Of a DNA stretch of 64,000 nt, positions 31,922-42,104 are shown piece by piece. Under the pieces are notes generated by a model, which saw nothing but the letters and a program-made list of their open reading frames with translations, did not search any database and was not told the origin of the DNA. The stretch comes from Roseateles depolymerans (GTDB lineage Bacteria > Pseudomonadota > Gammaproteobacteria > Burkholderiales > Burkholderiaceae_C): NCBI GenBank assembly GCA_003241055.1, contig QFOD01000001.1, positions 124,001 to 188,000 of the forward strand. Reading direction: 5' to 3'. A program made the position numbers and the translations under genes. Positions within the stretch are counted from its first letter, which is position 1; every line of letters begins with the position of its first letter.

Positions 31922-33508
31922 TCACTTGTGGCCACCGCCACCGCTGCTGTAGCCGCCGTAGCTGCCACCGCTGTTGCCGATGTAGACACCGCTGCCCCGC
32001 GCCTGGCTGCGGCATTGCCGGTACTCGGCGCTGTTCTCGCCGAAGCTGTCCTTGTAGCGCTGGCAGTCGTCGCTGCTGCAGGCCCGCAGCAGCGCGAAGG
32101 CCAGCGCGATCACCAGCATGGCGATCACGAGGTTGCGCAGCAGAGTGCCGCCGCTGCTCTTGAAAGCCGTGGCGTCGCGGGCCAGCGGTGCGCCCTCGGT
32201 CAGGCCGAAGGCCTTGCGGACGACTTCAGCCGGCAGCGGCTGGCCGGCGCTCCAGGTCACCTCGTTGCCCTGCTGCTCGCGGCTCAGCAGGAAGCGGCCA
32301 TCGGCGGTGGCGTAGTCCGTCACCTGCACCCGGTCATCCAGGCGCACGGGCCAGTAGAACTCGCCCAGCACATGGGTGGTCTTGGCCGTGTACGACCAGC
32401 GCTGTACGTAGTTCCGCCCCAGGAATGACACGCCGCTGCGCGTCGGCGCAGGCGCGCCGGTCTGGGTGGTCACCAGGCTCCAGCCCTCGCGGGTGTCCAC
32501 CAGGAAGGCAAAGCCGAGCAGGCGGTTGAAGAGCAGGTATTCGCGCCAGAAGCTCTGCTCGTCGTCGGCGTCCTCGGGCAGGTCGCAGCGCTCCTGGTAG
32601 CCCACCGCGGTCCAGCTCTGGGGCGGCGAACCAGGCAGCGACAACGTGCCGGTGCGCCCCAGCGGAATCAGCGGCGGCAGGCCCTGGTCCTGGGCGGTGA
32701 AGCCCAGGGCCTTGGCATCGTCGACAGGCAGTTCGACCAGTGCGCTGCACTGGGCGCAGACCATGCTTTTGCTCTGGGGTAGCCTGGGTTCGAGCGCAGC
32801 GCCGCAACTGGGGCAGGCGATGGTGCGGCCCTTGTACCCGGCCTCGGCCAGCGACTCGCCCTCGGCGGTGGTGCGCAGGCCCTGCAGTGCCAGATCGGGC
32901 AGCGCGACGGCGCGCCCCACGGACCAGATCGGCGGCTCGCCAGAGCGAGTTTCCAGCGTGCCGACCTCGCCCTGCGCATTGCGCAGTTCCACCACCCGCC
33001 CCGCGGCGGGCGGCCGGGGCAGCTCGCCTTCGGCGGCACGCAACGCGGCCTCCACCACGGCAGCCACCTGCCAGCGCTGGCCGGCCAGCGTCAGCGGCAG
33101 GCCGACGCCCGGCGCCTCGGGCGGCAGGTCGGCCAGCGGCGCCTCCAGGCTGAGCACGAACTGGCCGTTGTCCTCGCTGAGCCAGGCCACGCGGGGCGGC
33201 TCGCTGCCGGCATCGAAGAGAAGGTGCCATTCGTTCCAGTTGCCCAGCTCCGAGCCGCGTTGCACGCGACCGACGACCGTGAAGCCGGCACCCATCCAGC
33301 GCCCGGTGGCCCCCAGCTGCAGCGGCGAGTAGTCGTCGAAGATCTCGGCGCTCTGGCCGATGCGGCGCAGGGCCTCGCCCTCGCGCAGCAGCGTGCTGTG
33401 GCAATAGCTGCAGACCGCGCTGGCGGAGGCCGCGCTCTGGAAGTCGACCGGCGCACCGCAGTTGGGGCAGGCCGCACGCCAGCGGCGCTGGGCGGCAGGC
33501 TCAGCCAT
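31922..33508 (-). CDS. DUF4178 protein with two zinc ribbons
   Basis: A 528-residue protein. It opens with a zinc ribbon (CPNC at 14-17, CSYC at 33-36) and carries a second (CPSCGAAL ... CAQC) near residue 225. The DUF4178 beta domains follow each ribbon (TVVGRVQRG...WNEWHLLFD and EFYWPVRLDDRVQV). One membrane helix (LRNLVIAMLVIALAFALLRAC) precedes a Gly/Ser-rich tail. This is a two-copy DUF4178 architecture. It sits 100 bases after the SPFH gene and is part of the operon. Confidence 0.88.
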   Translation of the reverse strand: MAEPAAQRRWRAACPNCGAPVDFQSAASASAVCSYCHSTLLREGEALRRIGQSAEIFDDYSPLQLGATGRWMGAGFTVVGRVQRGSELGNWNEWHLLFDAGSEPPRVAWLSEDNGQFVLSLEAPLADLPPEAPGVGLPLTLAGQRWQVAAVVEAALRAAEGELPRPPAAGRVVELRNAQGEVGTLETRSGEPPIWSVGRAVALPDLALQGLRTTAEGESLAEAGYKGRTIACPSCGAALEPRLPQSKSMVCAQCSALVELPVDDAKALGFTAQDQGLPPLIPLGRTGTLSLPGSPPQSWTAVGYQERCDLPEDADDEQSFWREYLLFNRLLGFAFLVDTREGWSLVTTQTGAPAPTRSGVSFLGRNYVQRWSYTAKTTHVLGEFYWPVRLDDRVQVTDYATADGRFLLSREQQGNEVTWSAGQPLPAEVVRKAFGLTEGAPLARDATAFKSSGGTLLRNLVIAMLVIALAFALLRACSSDDCQRYKDSFGENSAEYRQCRSQARGSGVYIGNSGGSYGGYSSGGGGHK

Positions 33509-33608
33509 GGGCGGAGGTCACGGGGGAGGCGCCTTGCATGGGGTCAGTGTCACCCACCCGCACGCAAACCCGTGCGGACACGGGCCTGCGGGCCGGGCGG
33601 TGTTGGCG

Positions 33609-34640
33609 TCAGCCCAGCTTCTTGAGCAGGTCGGCCTTCTTGGCCGCGAACTCGTCGTCCGTCAGGATGCCCTTGGACTTGAGGTCGCCCAGCTTCTCGA
33701 GCAGTGCCACGATGTCATCGGGCCTGCTGGCGGCAGGGGCCGGTGCAGCGGCGCCAACGCCGGCCAGGCCCTGGCCGAGCGTCTGAGCCAGCGTCTGGCC
33801 CAGGGCAACACCTGCCCCCAGGCCCACGGCTTCGCCCGCCACACCGGAGCCGCCCGAGCCCACGCCCTTGGCGATCTCGGGCAGGGCCTGGGCCGCCTGG
33901 TACTGCATGAACTGGCCCATGTTCTGGCCGATGATGCCCATGCCGATGCGTTGGTCCAGCACCTTCTGCAGTTCTTCTGGCAGTGACACGTTCTGCATCG
34001 TCACCGTCAGCAGTTCCAGACCCAGGGCCTGGAAGGCGTCGGAGGTGGCGGCCTTGAGAGCGGCGGCGAACTCCACCTGGTTGGCGGCGAGGTCGAGGAA
34101 GGGCGTGCCGCTGCTGGCCACCGCGTCGCTCAGGTGCTGCAGCATCAGGCCGCGCAGCTGGGCGTCCAGATCGTCCACCGTGTAGCGCTCGCGGGTGCCG
34201 GAGACCTGGCCGTGGAAGATCTTGGGGTCGCGCAGCCGGTAGGTGTAGTTGCCGAAGGCGCGCAGGCGCACGGCACCGAAGTCCTTGTCGCGGATGGCCA
34301 CCGGCTGGCTGGTGCCCCAGCGACGGTCCAGCTGCTGGCGGGTGCTGAAGAAGTAGACATCGCTCTTGAAGGGCGACTCGAACAGCTTGTCCCAGTTCTT
34401 CAGGTAGGTCAGCACCGGCAGCGTCTGCGTGGTGAGCTTGTGCGTGCCGGGCCCGAAGACGTCGGCCACCTGGCCTTCGTTGACGAATACCGCGATCTGG
34501 GACTCCCGGACGGTCAGCGAGGCGCCGTTCTGGATTTCCATGTCGGCCATCGGAAAGCGCCAGGCCAGCACGCCGTCAGCATCCTCGGTCCACTGGATGA
34601 TGTCGATGAACTGTTTCTTGATGAAATCCATCAGGGCCAT
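33609..34640 (-). CDS. SPFH-domain (virion core protein/YdjI-like) with C-terminal SHOCT
   Basis: A 343-residue protein that opens FIKKQFIDIIQWTEDADGVLAWRFP and has the SPFH fold from about residue 25 to 220 (VRESQIAVFVNEGQ, GPGTHKLTT). A Gly/Ala-rich linker follows, then a C-terminal SHOCT helix pair (DIVALLEKLGDLKSKGILTDDEFAAKKADLLKKLG). This layout is the membrane-scaffold type often called virion core protein, which is not a phage protein here. The start at 34640 has GGAG ten bases upstream. It is the first gene of the operon. Confidence 0.88.
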   Translation of the reverse strand: MALMDFIKKQFIDIIQWTEDADGVLAWRFPMADMEIQNGASLTVRESQIAVFVNEGQVADVFGPGTHKLTTQTLPVLTYLKNWDKLFESPFKSDVYFFSTRQQLDRRWGTSQPVAIRDKDFGAVRLRAFGNYTYRLRDPKIFHGQVSGTRERYTVDDLDAQLRGLMLQHLSDAVASSGTPFLDLAANQVEFAAALKAATSDAFQALGLELLTVTMQNVSLPEELQKVLDQRIGMGIIGQNMGQFMQYQAAQALPEIAKGVGSGGSGVAGEAVGLGAGVALGQTLAQTLGQGLAGVGAAAPAPAASRPDDIVALLEKLGDLKSKGILTDDEFAAKKADLLKKLG

Positions 34641-34746
34641 GCGGCGCTCCAATGCAAATGACAGATTTGATGAGTATCCCGCCCGGCGCGAGCCCATCCC
34701 GACATCCTGGATGTGAATCTCACCGCGGCAGCGGAGAATCCCGCGA

Positions 34747-35238
34747 ATGAACAGGGCCGCCCGCGTAAAGATTCAGACCGAGGACTTCGATCTCAGCCAT
34801 GAGACGGCACAGCTGCGTGCGCATGACGGTGGCATAGGCGCCGTCGTGGCCTTCGTTGGCACGGTGCGTGAGATGAGCGGCGGCGCCGAGGTCAGCCGCA
34901 TGGAGCTGGAGCACTACCCGGGCATGACCGAGGCCTCGATCGAGGCGATGGTGGACGAAACCTTCCGCCGCTTCGACATCCGGGCTGCGCGGGTGATCCA
35001 TCGGGTCGGCACCCTGGAGGCGCGCGATCAGATCGTGCTGGTGCTGGTGGCCTCGGCGCACCGGGGTCAGGCCTTTCAGGGCTGCGAGTTTCTGATGGAC
35101 TACCTCAAGACGCAGGCGCCGTTCTGGAAGAAGGAGCACACCCCCGAAGGCGCCCATTGGGTGGATGCTCGGGTGTCGGACGACGAGGCGCTGGCGCGCT
35201 GGGGCCTGAGCTCCGGCAACAGCGGAGCGGACGCGTGA
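34747..35238 (+). CDS. moaE: molybdopterin synthase catalytic subunit
   Basis: A 163-residue subunit that, with moaD, adds sulfur to cyclic pyranopterin monophosphate. Family segments are VAFVGTVRE, LELEHYPGMTE, IHRVGTLEARDQIVLVLVASAHRGQAF and DYLKTQAPFWKKE, where the last Lys residues are catalytic. It starts with ATG at 34747 after a 106-base gap from the divergent SPFH gene. The gene's stop overlaps crcB's GTG start. It is 12 kb from moaD. Confidence 0.95.
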   Translation: MNRAARVKIQTEDFDLSHETAQLRAHDGGIGAVVAFVGTVREMSGGAEVSRMELEHYPGMTEASIEAMVDETFRRFDIRAARVIHRVGTLEARDQIVLVLVASAHRGQAFQGCEFLMDYLKTQAPFWKKEHTPEGAHWVDARVSDDEALARWGLSSGNSGADA

Positions 35239-35621
35239 GCGGCGTCGCCGGCCAGGCGCTCGCGGTCGCCGCGGGCTCGGCGATAGGCGCGTTGTTGCGC
35301 TGGGGTGCTGCGGTCATGCTGAACGGGGTGTGGGCCGGGTTTCCGCTGGGAACGCTGGCGGTGAACTGCCTGGGTGGCCTCGCCATCGGGGCCTCCATGG
35401 TGTATTTCCAGCGCACGCCGGACGAATTGCTGCGGCTGCTGCTGGTGACCGGCGTGCTGGGCGGGTTCACCACCTTTTCGTCCTTCTCGGCGGAATCCCT
35501 GGCGCTGCTGCAGCGGGGCCATTGGTCGCTGGCGCTGTTGCACAGCGCGGCCCACATGCTGGGAGCGCTGGGATGCGCAGCGCTGGGTTTTGCGGTCGGA
35601 CGCCTGATCTGGGGGCGCTGA
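35235..35621 (+). CDS. crcB: fluoride efflux channel
   Basis: A 128-residue four-helix membrane protein exporting fluoride. The Fluc signature GGFTTFSSFS and the NCLGG Asn/polar track are present. It begins with GTG at 35235 overlapping moaE's stop (GTGA). No fluoride riboswitch consensus is visible in this coding-packed spot. It works as a dimer in the inner membrane. Confidence 0.9.
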   Translation: MSGVAGQALAVAAGSAIGALLRWGAAVMLNGVWAGFPLGTLAVNCLGGLAIGASMVYFQRTPDELLRLLLVTGVLGGFTTFSSFSAESLALLQRGHWSLALLHSAAHMLGALGCAALGFAVGRLIWGR

Positions 35622-35706
35622 GCGGGGCTGCAAGAGGGTGGCGTTGAGGGCGGCGCTGTGGGCTTGATCTGGCGCAATCGTGGGCCGCTCCGGCGTCGCG
35701 GCCGGG

Positions 35707-35734
35707 CTTGATTTCGTGGGGGCTTCCCCCATGT
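35707..35734 (+). promoter_or_regulatory. sigma-32 type heat-shock promoter of clpB
   Basis: CTTGAT (35707-35712) and CCCCATGT (35727-35734) match the heat-shock consensus CTTGAA and CCCCATnT with a 14-base spacer. Transcription would start near 35741, leaving a short leader with GGAGG at 35746-35750. A GGGGG-CTT-CCCCC hairpin overlaps the -10 region. Confidence 0.75.
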
Positions 35735-35758
35735 CGCTTGGCAACGGAGGATTGACCC

Positions 35759-38350
<2,592 letters not shown>

Positions 38351-38371
38351 CGCCACCCGCACAACGCAACG

Positions 38372-38400
38372 AAAAGGCAGGCCCTGGGCCTGCCTTTTTT
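38372..38400 (+). terminator. intrinsic terminator after clpB
   Basis: A 12-bp stem (AAAAGGCAGGCC / GGCCTGCCTTTT) with a 3-base loop and TTTTTT on its 3' side, 21 bases after the clpB stop. Confidence 0.88.
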
Positions 38401-38479
38401 CATGTGCCGCTGCGCGATGGGCGGCGCTGCGGAAGGGGATCGTCATGGACTGGACGGCCGAATGTTGCTGATAGAATAA

Positions 38480-38500
38480 AAATCGTTCTCATTTGCATTA
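38480..38500 (+). promoter_or_regulatory. Fur box
   Basis: AAATCGTTCTCATTTGCATTA contains the inverted AATGAGAACGATT core typical of Fur-bound sites, in AT-rich sequence that stands out from the surrounding GC-rich DNA. It is 14 bases before the small membrane gene that opens the iron uptake module. A TAGAAT -10 like element at 38472-38477 overlaps it from the left. Confidence 0.65.
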
Positions 38501-38513
38501 ATAAGCCGTCGCC

Positions 38514-38702
38514 ATGCGCCCCGTCGTCACCCGCCGCTCCTCGCACTTTCGCCAGCTGTGGGCGTGGCCACTGGCCCTGGGCCTGCTGAGTGCGAGCGGG
38601 CTGGTGTCTGCCCTGGTATCCGATGCCTGGGGCGACTACTGGTCCTGGCTGGCCCTGGGCCTGCCGGTGCTGCTGATGACCTGGCTGTCGCTGCGCCGCT
38701 GA
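38514..38702 (+). CDS. small membrane protein in iron-uptake unit
   Basis: A 62-residue protein with two hydrophobic segments (LWAWPLALGLLSASGLVSALV and WSWLALGLPVLLMTWLSL) joined by a polar DAWGDY, and a basic N-terminus. The family is unnamed; such two-helix proteins often occur beside TonB receptor and PepSY genes. It is the first gene after the Fur box and 74 bases before the receptor. Confidence 0.65.
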   Translation: MRPVVTRRSSHFRQLWAWPLALGLLSASGLVSALVSDAWGDYWSWLALGLPVLLMTWLSLRR

Positions 38703-38776
38703 GAGCCCCCCATTCGCCGGCTGCCGCGACCGAGGGCCGGCAGCCCGATTCGTTTCACGTCTTTCCGTCCGACCCC

Positions 38777-40924
38777 ATGAAGAACAAGCAATTCCTGCTG
38801 ACCGCCTGTGCCCTGGCCGCGAGCGCGGCGATGGCTCCGGCGCGAGCTGAAACCCAGGCCGAAACCCCGTCCGCCGCAGCGTCGGCGGCCGACGCGGGCG
38901 CCAACAGCCTGCAGACGGTGGTGGTGACCGGCAAGCGTGCCAACCGGCTGTCCAAGGGGGCCACCGGGCTGCCGATGGATGTGAAGGAAACGCCGCAGAC
39001 CATCAGCTCCATCGATCAGGAGGACATGGCCAACTTCGGCCTGACCGGCAGCAACGAGGCGCTGGCACTGGCCACCGGCATCAACGTCGAGCAGTACGAG
39101 ACCAACCGCGCCACCTTCAACGCGCGCGGTTTCGAGATCCAGCTGACCCAGGTCGACGGCCTGGGCATGACGAATTCCTGGGGCACGGTGGTGGGCCGCG
39201 AGGACACCTATCTGTTCGAGCGCATCGAACTGATTCGCGGTGCCAACGGCCTGCTGACCGGGGTGGGCAACGCCTCGGGCACCATCAACTACATCCGCAA
39301 GCGCCCCAAGAACGAGGACAGCAGCGAATTCAGCCTGACGCTCGGTTCCTACGGCCAGAAGCGCGTGGCGATGGACGTCAACAAGGTGCTGACGCAGGAC
39401 GGCGCCTGGGCCGGCCGCCTGGTGGTGGCGCATGAGGACAAGGATTCCTACCTGCGCGACCTGCGCGACAAGCGCACCTCGGTCTACGGGGTGGTCGACG
39501 GCCAGATCGGCCGCGACGGCGTGCTGACGGTGGGCGTGACTGCGGTGGATTCGAAGCAGGACTCGCCGATGTGGGGTTCGCTCACGCTGATGCGTTCCGA
39601 CGGCACGCAGGCGGATTTCCCCGTGGGCTCGTCCACCTCGCAGAACTGGACCTACTGGAACACCAAGTCCTACAACGCCTTCGTCGAATACTCGCACCGG
39701 CTCGGCGCCGACTGGGAAGCCAAGCTGACCTACAACTACCGCCACGGCGACGAGTCCACGCGGCTGCTCTACGCCTACTCGCCCAGCGGAGTCCTCAACC
39801 CCGACAACACTGGCCTGGTGGGCTGGCCCTACCGCAGCGAGGGCGACTCCATCAACCGCGTGCTGGACGCCAACATCACCGGCGAGTTCAGCGCCTTCGG
39901 CCGCAAGCACCGGCTGCTGGCCGGCGTGAGCCAGTCGCGCCAGACCACCGCCGTCGACACCTTCACGGCGCTCACGCACGCTGCCGATGCGCTGCCGGCC
40001 TTTCCATATGGCGGCGATGTCTACACCGAGCCGAGCTGGGGCCCGCGTGCGCCCAGTACCCGCGGAGAGCAGAAGCTGACGCGCTTCTTTGCCGCCACGC
40101 ATCTCACGCTGACCGATTCGCTCAAGGGCGTGCTGGGCGTGAACGCCGTCAAGCTGGAGCGCAGCGGTGCTTCCATCTACGGCAACGCGGCCACCAACAC
40201 CAGCTATCCCGACACCAAGGAAACCAGCCCCTATGTGGGCCTGACCTACGCCTTCACGCCGGACGTGCTGGGCTATGTGTCGTACTCCGACATCTTCCAG
40301 AACCAGGACCAGACCGATCGCAAGGGCGAGTACCTGGCGCCGATGAAGGGCGTGAACACCGAGGCCGGCGTCAAGGCCGAATGGCTGAACAAGGCGCTGC
40401 TGACCACGTTCGCCGTGTTCACCGCCAAGCAGGACGGGCTGGCCACCTACGGCGGCGTGATCGCCGGCACCGGCACTGCGCTGGACGGCCAGTCCTGGTA
40501 CGAGGGCAAGGACGTCAAGTCCAAGGGCTTCGAGGCCGAGGCCACCGGCCGCCTCGGCAAGGACGCCAAGCTGACGCTGGGCTACACGCATCTGCAGCTG
40601 ACCGGCCCCGACGGCCAGGACATCTACGAATGGGTGCCGCGCAACACGGTCAACTTCCGGGTCGACAGCCGCCTGCCGCAACTGCCCGCGCTGCGCCTGG
40701 GCCTGGGCGGGCGCTGGCAATCGGACGTGAGCAAGCTGGGCAGCGCACGGCAGGGGGCCTACGTGGTGGCAAACGCCTTCGCCTCGTATGAGATCAACAG
40801 CCAGACCACGCTGCGCCTGAATGTGAACAACCTGTTCGACAAGAAGTACGTCGGCGGCCTGGCCTATGGCGCGATCTACGGTGCGCCGCGCAATGCGTCG
40901 GTGACGCTGGACTACAAGCTCTGA
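38777..40924 (+). CDS. TonB-dependent siderophore receptor
   Basis: A 715-residue outer membrane receptor. Signal peptide ends ARA near residue 24. A short linker leads to the plug (SLQTVVVTGKRANRLSKGATGLPMDVKETPQTISS), with the usual GFEIQLTQVDGL and VELIRGANGLLTGVGNASGTINYIRKRP motifs of the siderophore group. The beta barrel runs to the end. The last residues are DYKL, without the C-terminal Phe or Trp usual for barrel proteins. It follows the Fur box and is adjacent to a PepSY protein, so ferric siderophore uptake is likely; ligand unknown. Confidence 0.93.
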   Translation: MKNKQFLLTACALAASAAMAPARAETQAETPSAAASAADAGANSLQTVVVTGKRANRLSKGATGLPMDVKETPQTISSIDQEDMANFGLTGSNEALALATGINVEQYETNRATFNARGFEIQLTQVDGLGMTNSWGTVVGREDTYLFERIELIRGANGLLTGVGNASGTINYIRKRPKNEDSSEFSLTLGSYGQKRVAMDVNKVLTQDGAWAGRLVVAHEDKDSYLRDLRDKRTSVYGVVDGQIGRDGVLTVGVTAVDSKQDSPMWGSLTLMRSDGTQADFPVGSSTSQNWTYWNTKSYNAFVEYSHRLGADWEAKLTYNYRHGDESTRLLYAYSPSGVLNPDNTGLVGWPYRSEGDSINRVLDANITGEFSAFGRKHRLLAGVSQSRQTTAVDTFTALTHAADALPAFPYGGDVYTEPSWGPRAPSTRGEQKLTRFFAATHLTLTDSLKGVLGVNAVKLERSGASIYGNAATNTSYPDTKETSPYVGLTYAFTPDVLGYVSYSDIFQNQDQTDRKGEYLAPMKGVNTEAGVKAEWLNKALLTTFAVFTAKQDGLATYGGVIAGTGTALDGQSWYEGKDVKSKGFEAEATGRLGKDAKLTLGYTHLQLTGPDGQDIYEWVPRNTVNFRVDSRLPQLPALRLGLGGRWQSDVSKLGSARQGAYVVANAFASYEINSQTTLRLNVNNLFDKKYVGGLAYGAIYGAPRNASVTLDYKL

Positions 40925-40931
40925 CCCCGCC

Positions 40932-42104
40932 ATGAGTCTGTCCACCCGCGCGGTGCGCACCTGGGCCTGGCTGCACAAGTGGAGCAGCCTGGTCTGCACG
41001 GTCTTCATGCTGCTGCTGTGCCTGACCGGCCTGCCGCTGATCTTCCATCACGAGATCGGCCACCTGCTGGGCACCGAGATCGAGGCGCCGGCGCTGCCGG
41101 CCAGCCTGGAGAGCCGGCGTGCCTCGGTGGACGAGGTGATGGCGGCGGCCCGCGCGCGCTACCCGGATCGCATCGTGCAGTTCATGGGCAAGTCCGATGA
41201 CGACGAGCGGCTCTGGTGGGCCACGCTCGCGCCGACGCCCGAGCCGACGATGGACTACAAGTCCGTGATGATCGACGCCCGCACGGCGCAGGTGGTCGGC
41301 GAGTACAAGGTCGGCGAAGGCTTCATGGACCTGATGTTCCGGCTGCACGTGGACCTGTTCGCCGGCCTGCCGGGCAAGCTCTTCCTGGGCCTGATGGGCC
41401 TGCTGCTGCTGGTGGCGCTGGTGTCGGGCGTGGTGCTGTACGCGCCCTTCATGCGCAAGCTGGATTTCGGCACCGTGCGGCGCGATCGCTCCACGCGGGT
41501 GCGCTGGCTGGACCTGCACAACCTGATCGGCATCGTCACGCTGGTGTGGTGCTTCGTGGTGGGCGCCACCGGCATGATCAACACCTGGGCCGACCTGCTG
41601 ATCAAGTACTGGCAGGTCGAGCATGTCGGCGCGCTGCTCAAGCCCTACCAGGGCCAGCCGCTGGTGCCCGAGGCCGAACGCCTGCCGCTGCAGCGCTCGC
41701 TCGAGGCCGCGCAGGCGGCCGCGCCGGGCAAGCAGCTCTTCTACGTCGCCTTTCCCGGCACGTCGATGTCCAGCCCGCACCACAACACCTTCTTCCTGCG
41801 CGGCGACACGCCGCTGACGGCCAAGCTGCTGCAGCCGGTGCTGGTGGATGCCCGCACGGCCCAGGTCACGGCCGCGCCGGCGCTGCCCTGGTACCTGGAC
41901 GCGCTGCTGATCTCGCAGCCGCTGCACTTCGGCGACTACGGTGGCCGGCCGATGCAGATCCTGTGGGCGCTGCTGGACATCGCCACCATCCTCGTGCTGG
42001 GCAGCGGCCTGTACCTGTGGCTGAAGAAGCGCGGGCCGGCGCGCTCACCAGCGCGAGCGGTGGTCCTCGGTGACGCCCAGCAGGCCGCTGACCTGCCGCG
42101 TTGA
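40932..42104 (+). CDS. PepSY-associated transmembrane helix protein
   Basis: A 390-residue inner membrane protein with the four-helix PepSY_TM pattern (helices near residues 16-40, 137-160, 190-210 and 355-375). Conserved His residues are in TWAWLHKWSS, LHVDLF and LDLHNLIG, typical of members that reduce or carry iron with bound haem. It lies seven bases after the siderophore receptor, so ferric-siderophore reduction is the likely role. Its final 60 bases overlap the 3' end of the convergent DUF2804 gene. Confidence 0.88.
   Translation: MSLSTRAVRTWAWLHKWSSLVCTVFMLLLCLTGLPLIFHHEIGHLLGTEIEAPALPASLESRRASVDEVMAAARARYPDRIVQFMGKSDDDERLWWATLAPTPEPTMDYKSVMIDARTAQVVGEYKVGEGFMDLMFRLHVDLFAGLPGKLFLGLMGLLLLVALVSGVVLYAPFMRKLDFGTVRRDRSTRVRWLDLHNLIGIVTLVWCFVVGATGMINTWADLLIKYWQVEHVGALLKPYQGQPLVPEAERLPLQRSLEAAQAAAPGKQLFYVAFPGTSMSSPHHNTFFLRGDTPLTAKLLQPVLVDARTAQVTAAPALPWYLDALLISQPLHFGDYGGRPMQILWALLDIATILVLGSGLYLWLKKRGPARSPARAVVLGDAQQAADLPR

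Noticed and set aside
38636..41008. 790-residue minus-strand frame opposite the siderophore receptor
   Set aside because: Antisense shadow. The plus frame has signal peptide, plug and barrel motifs.
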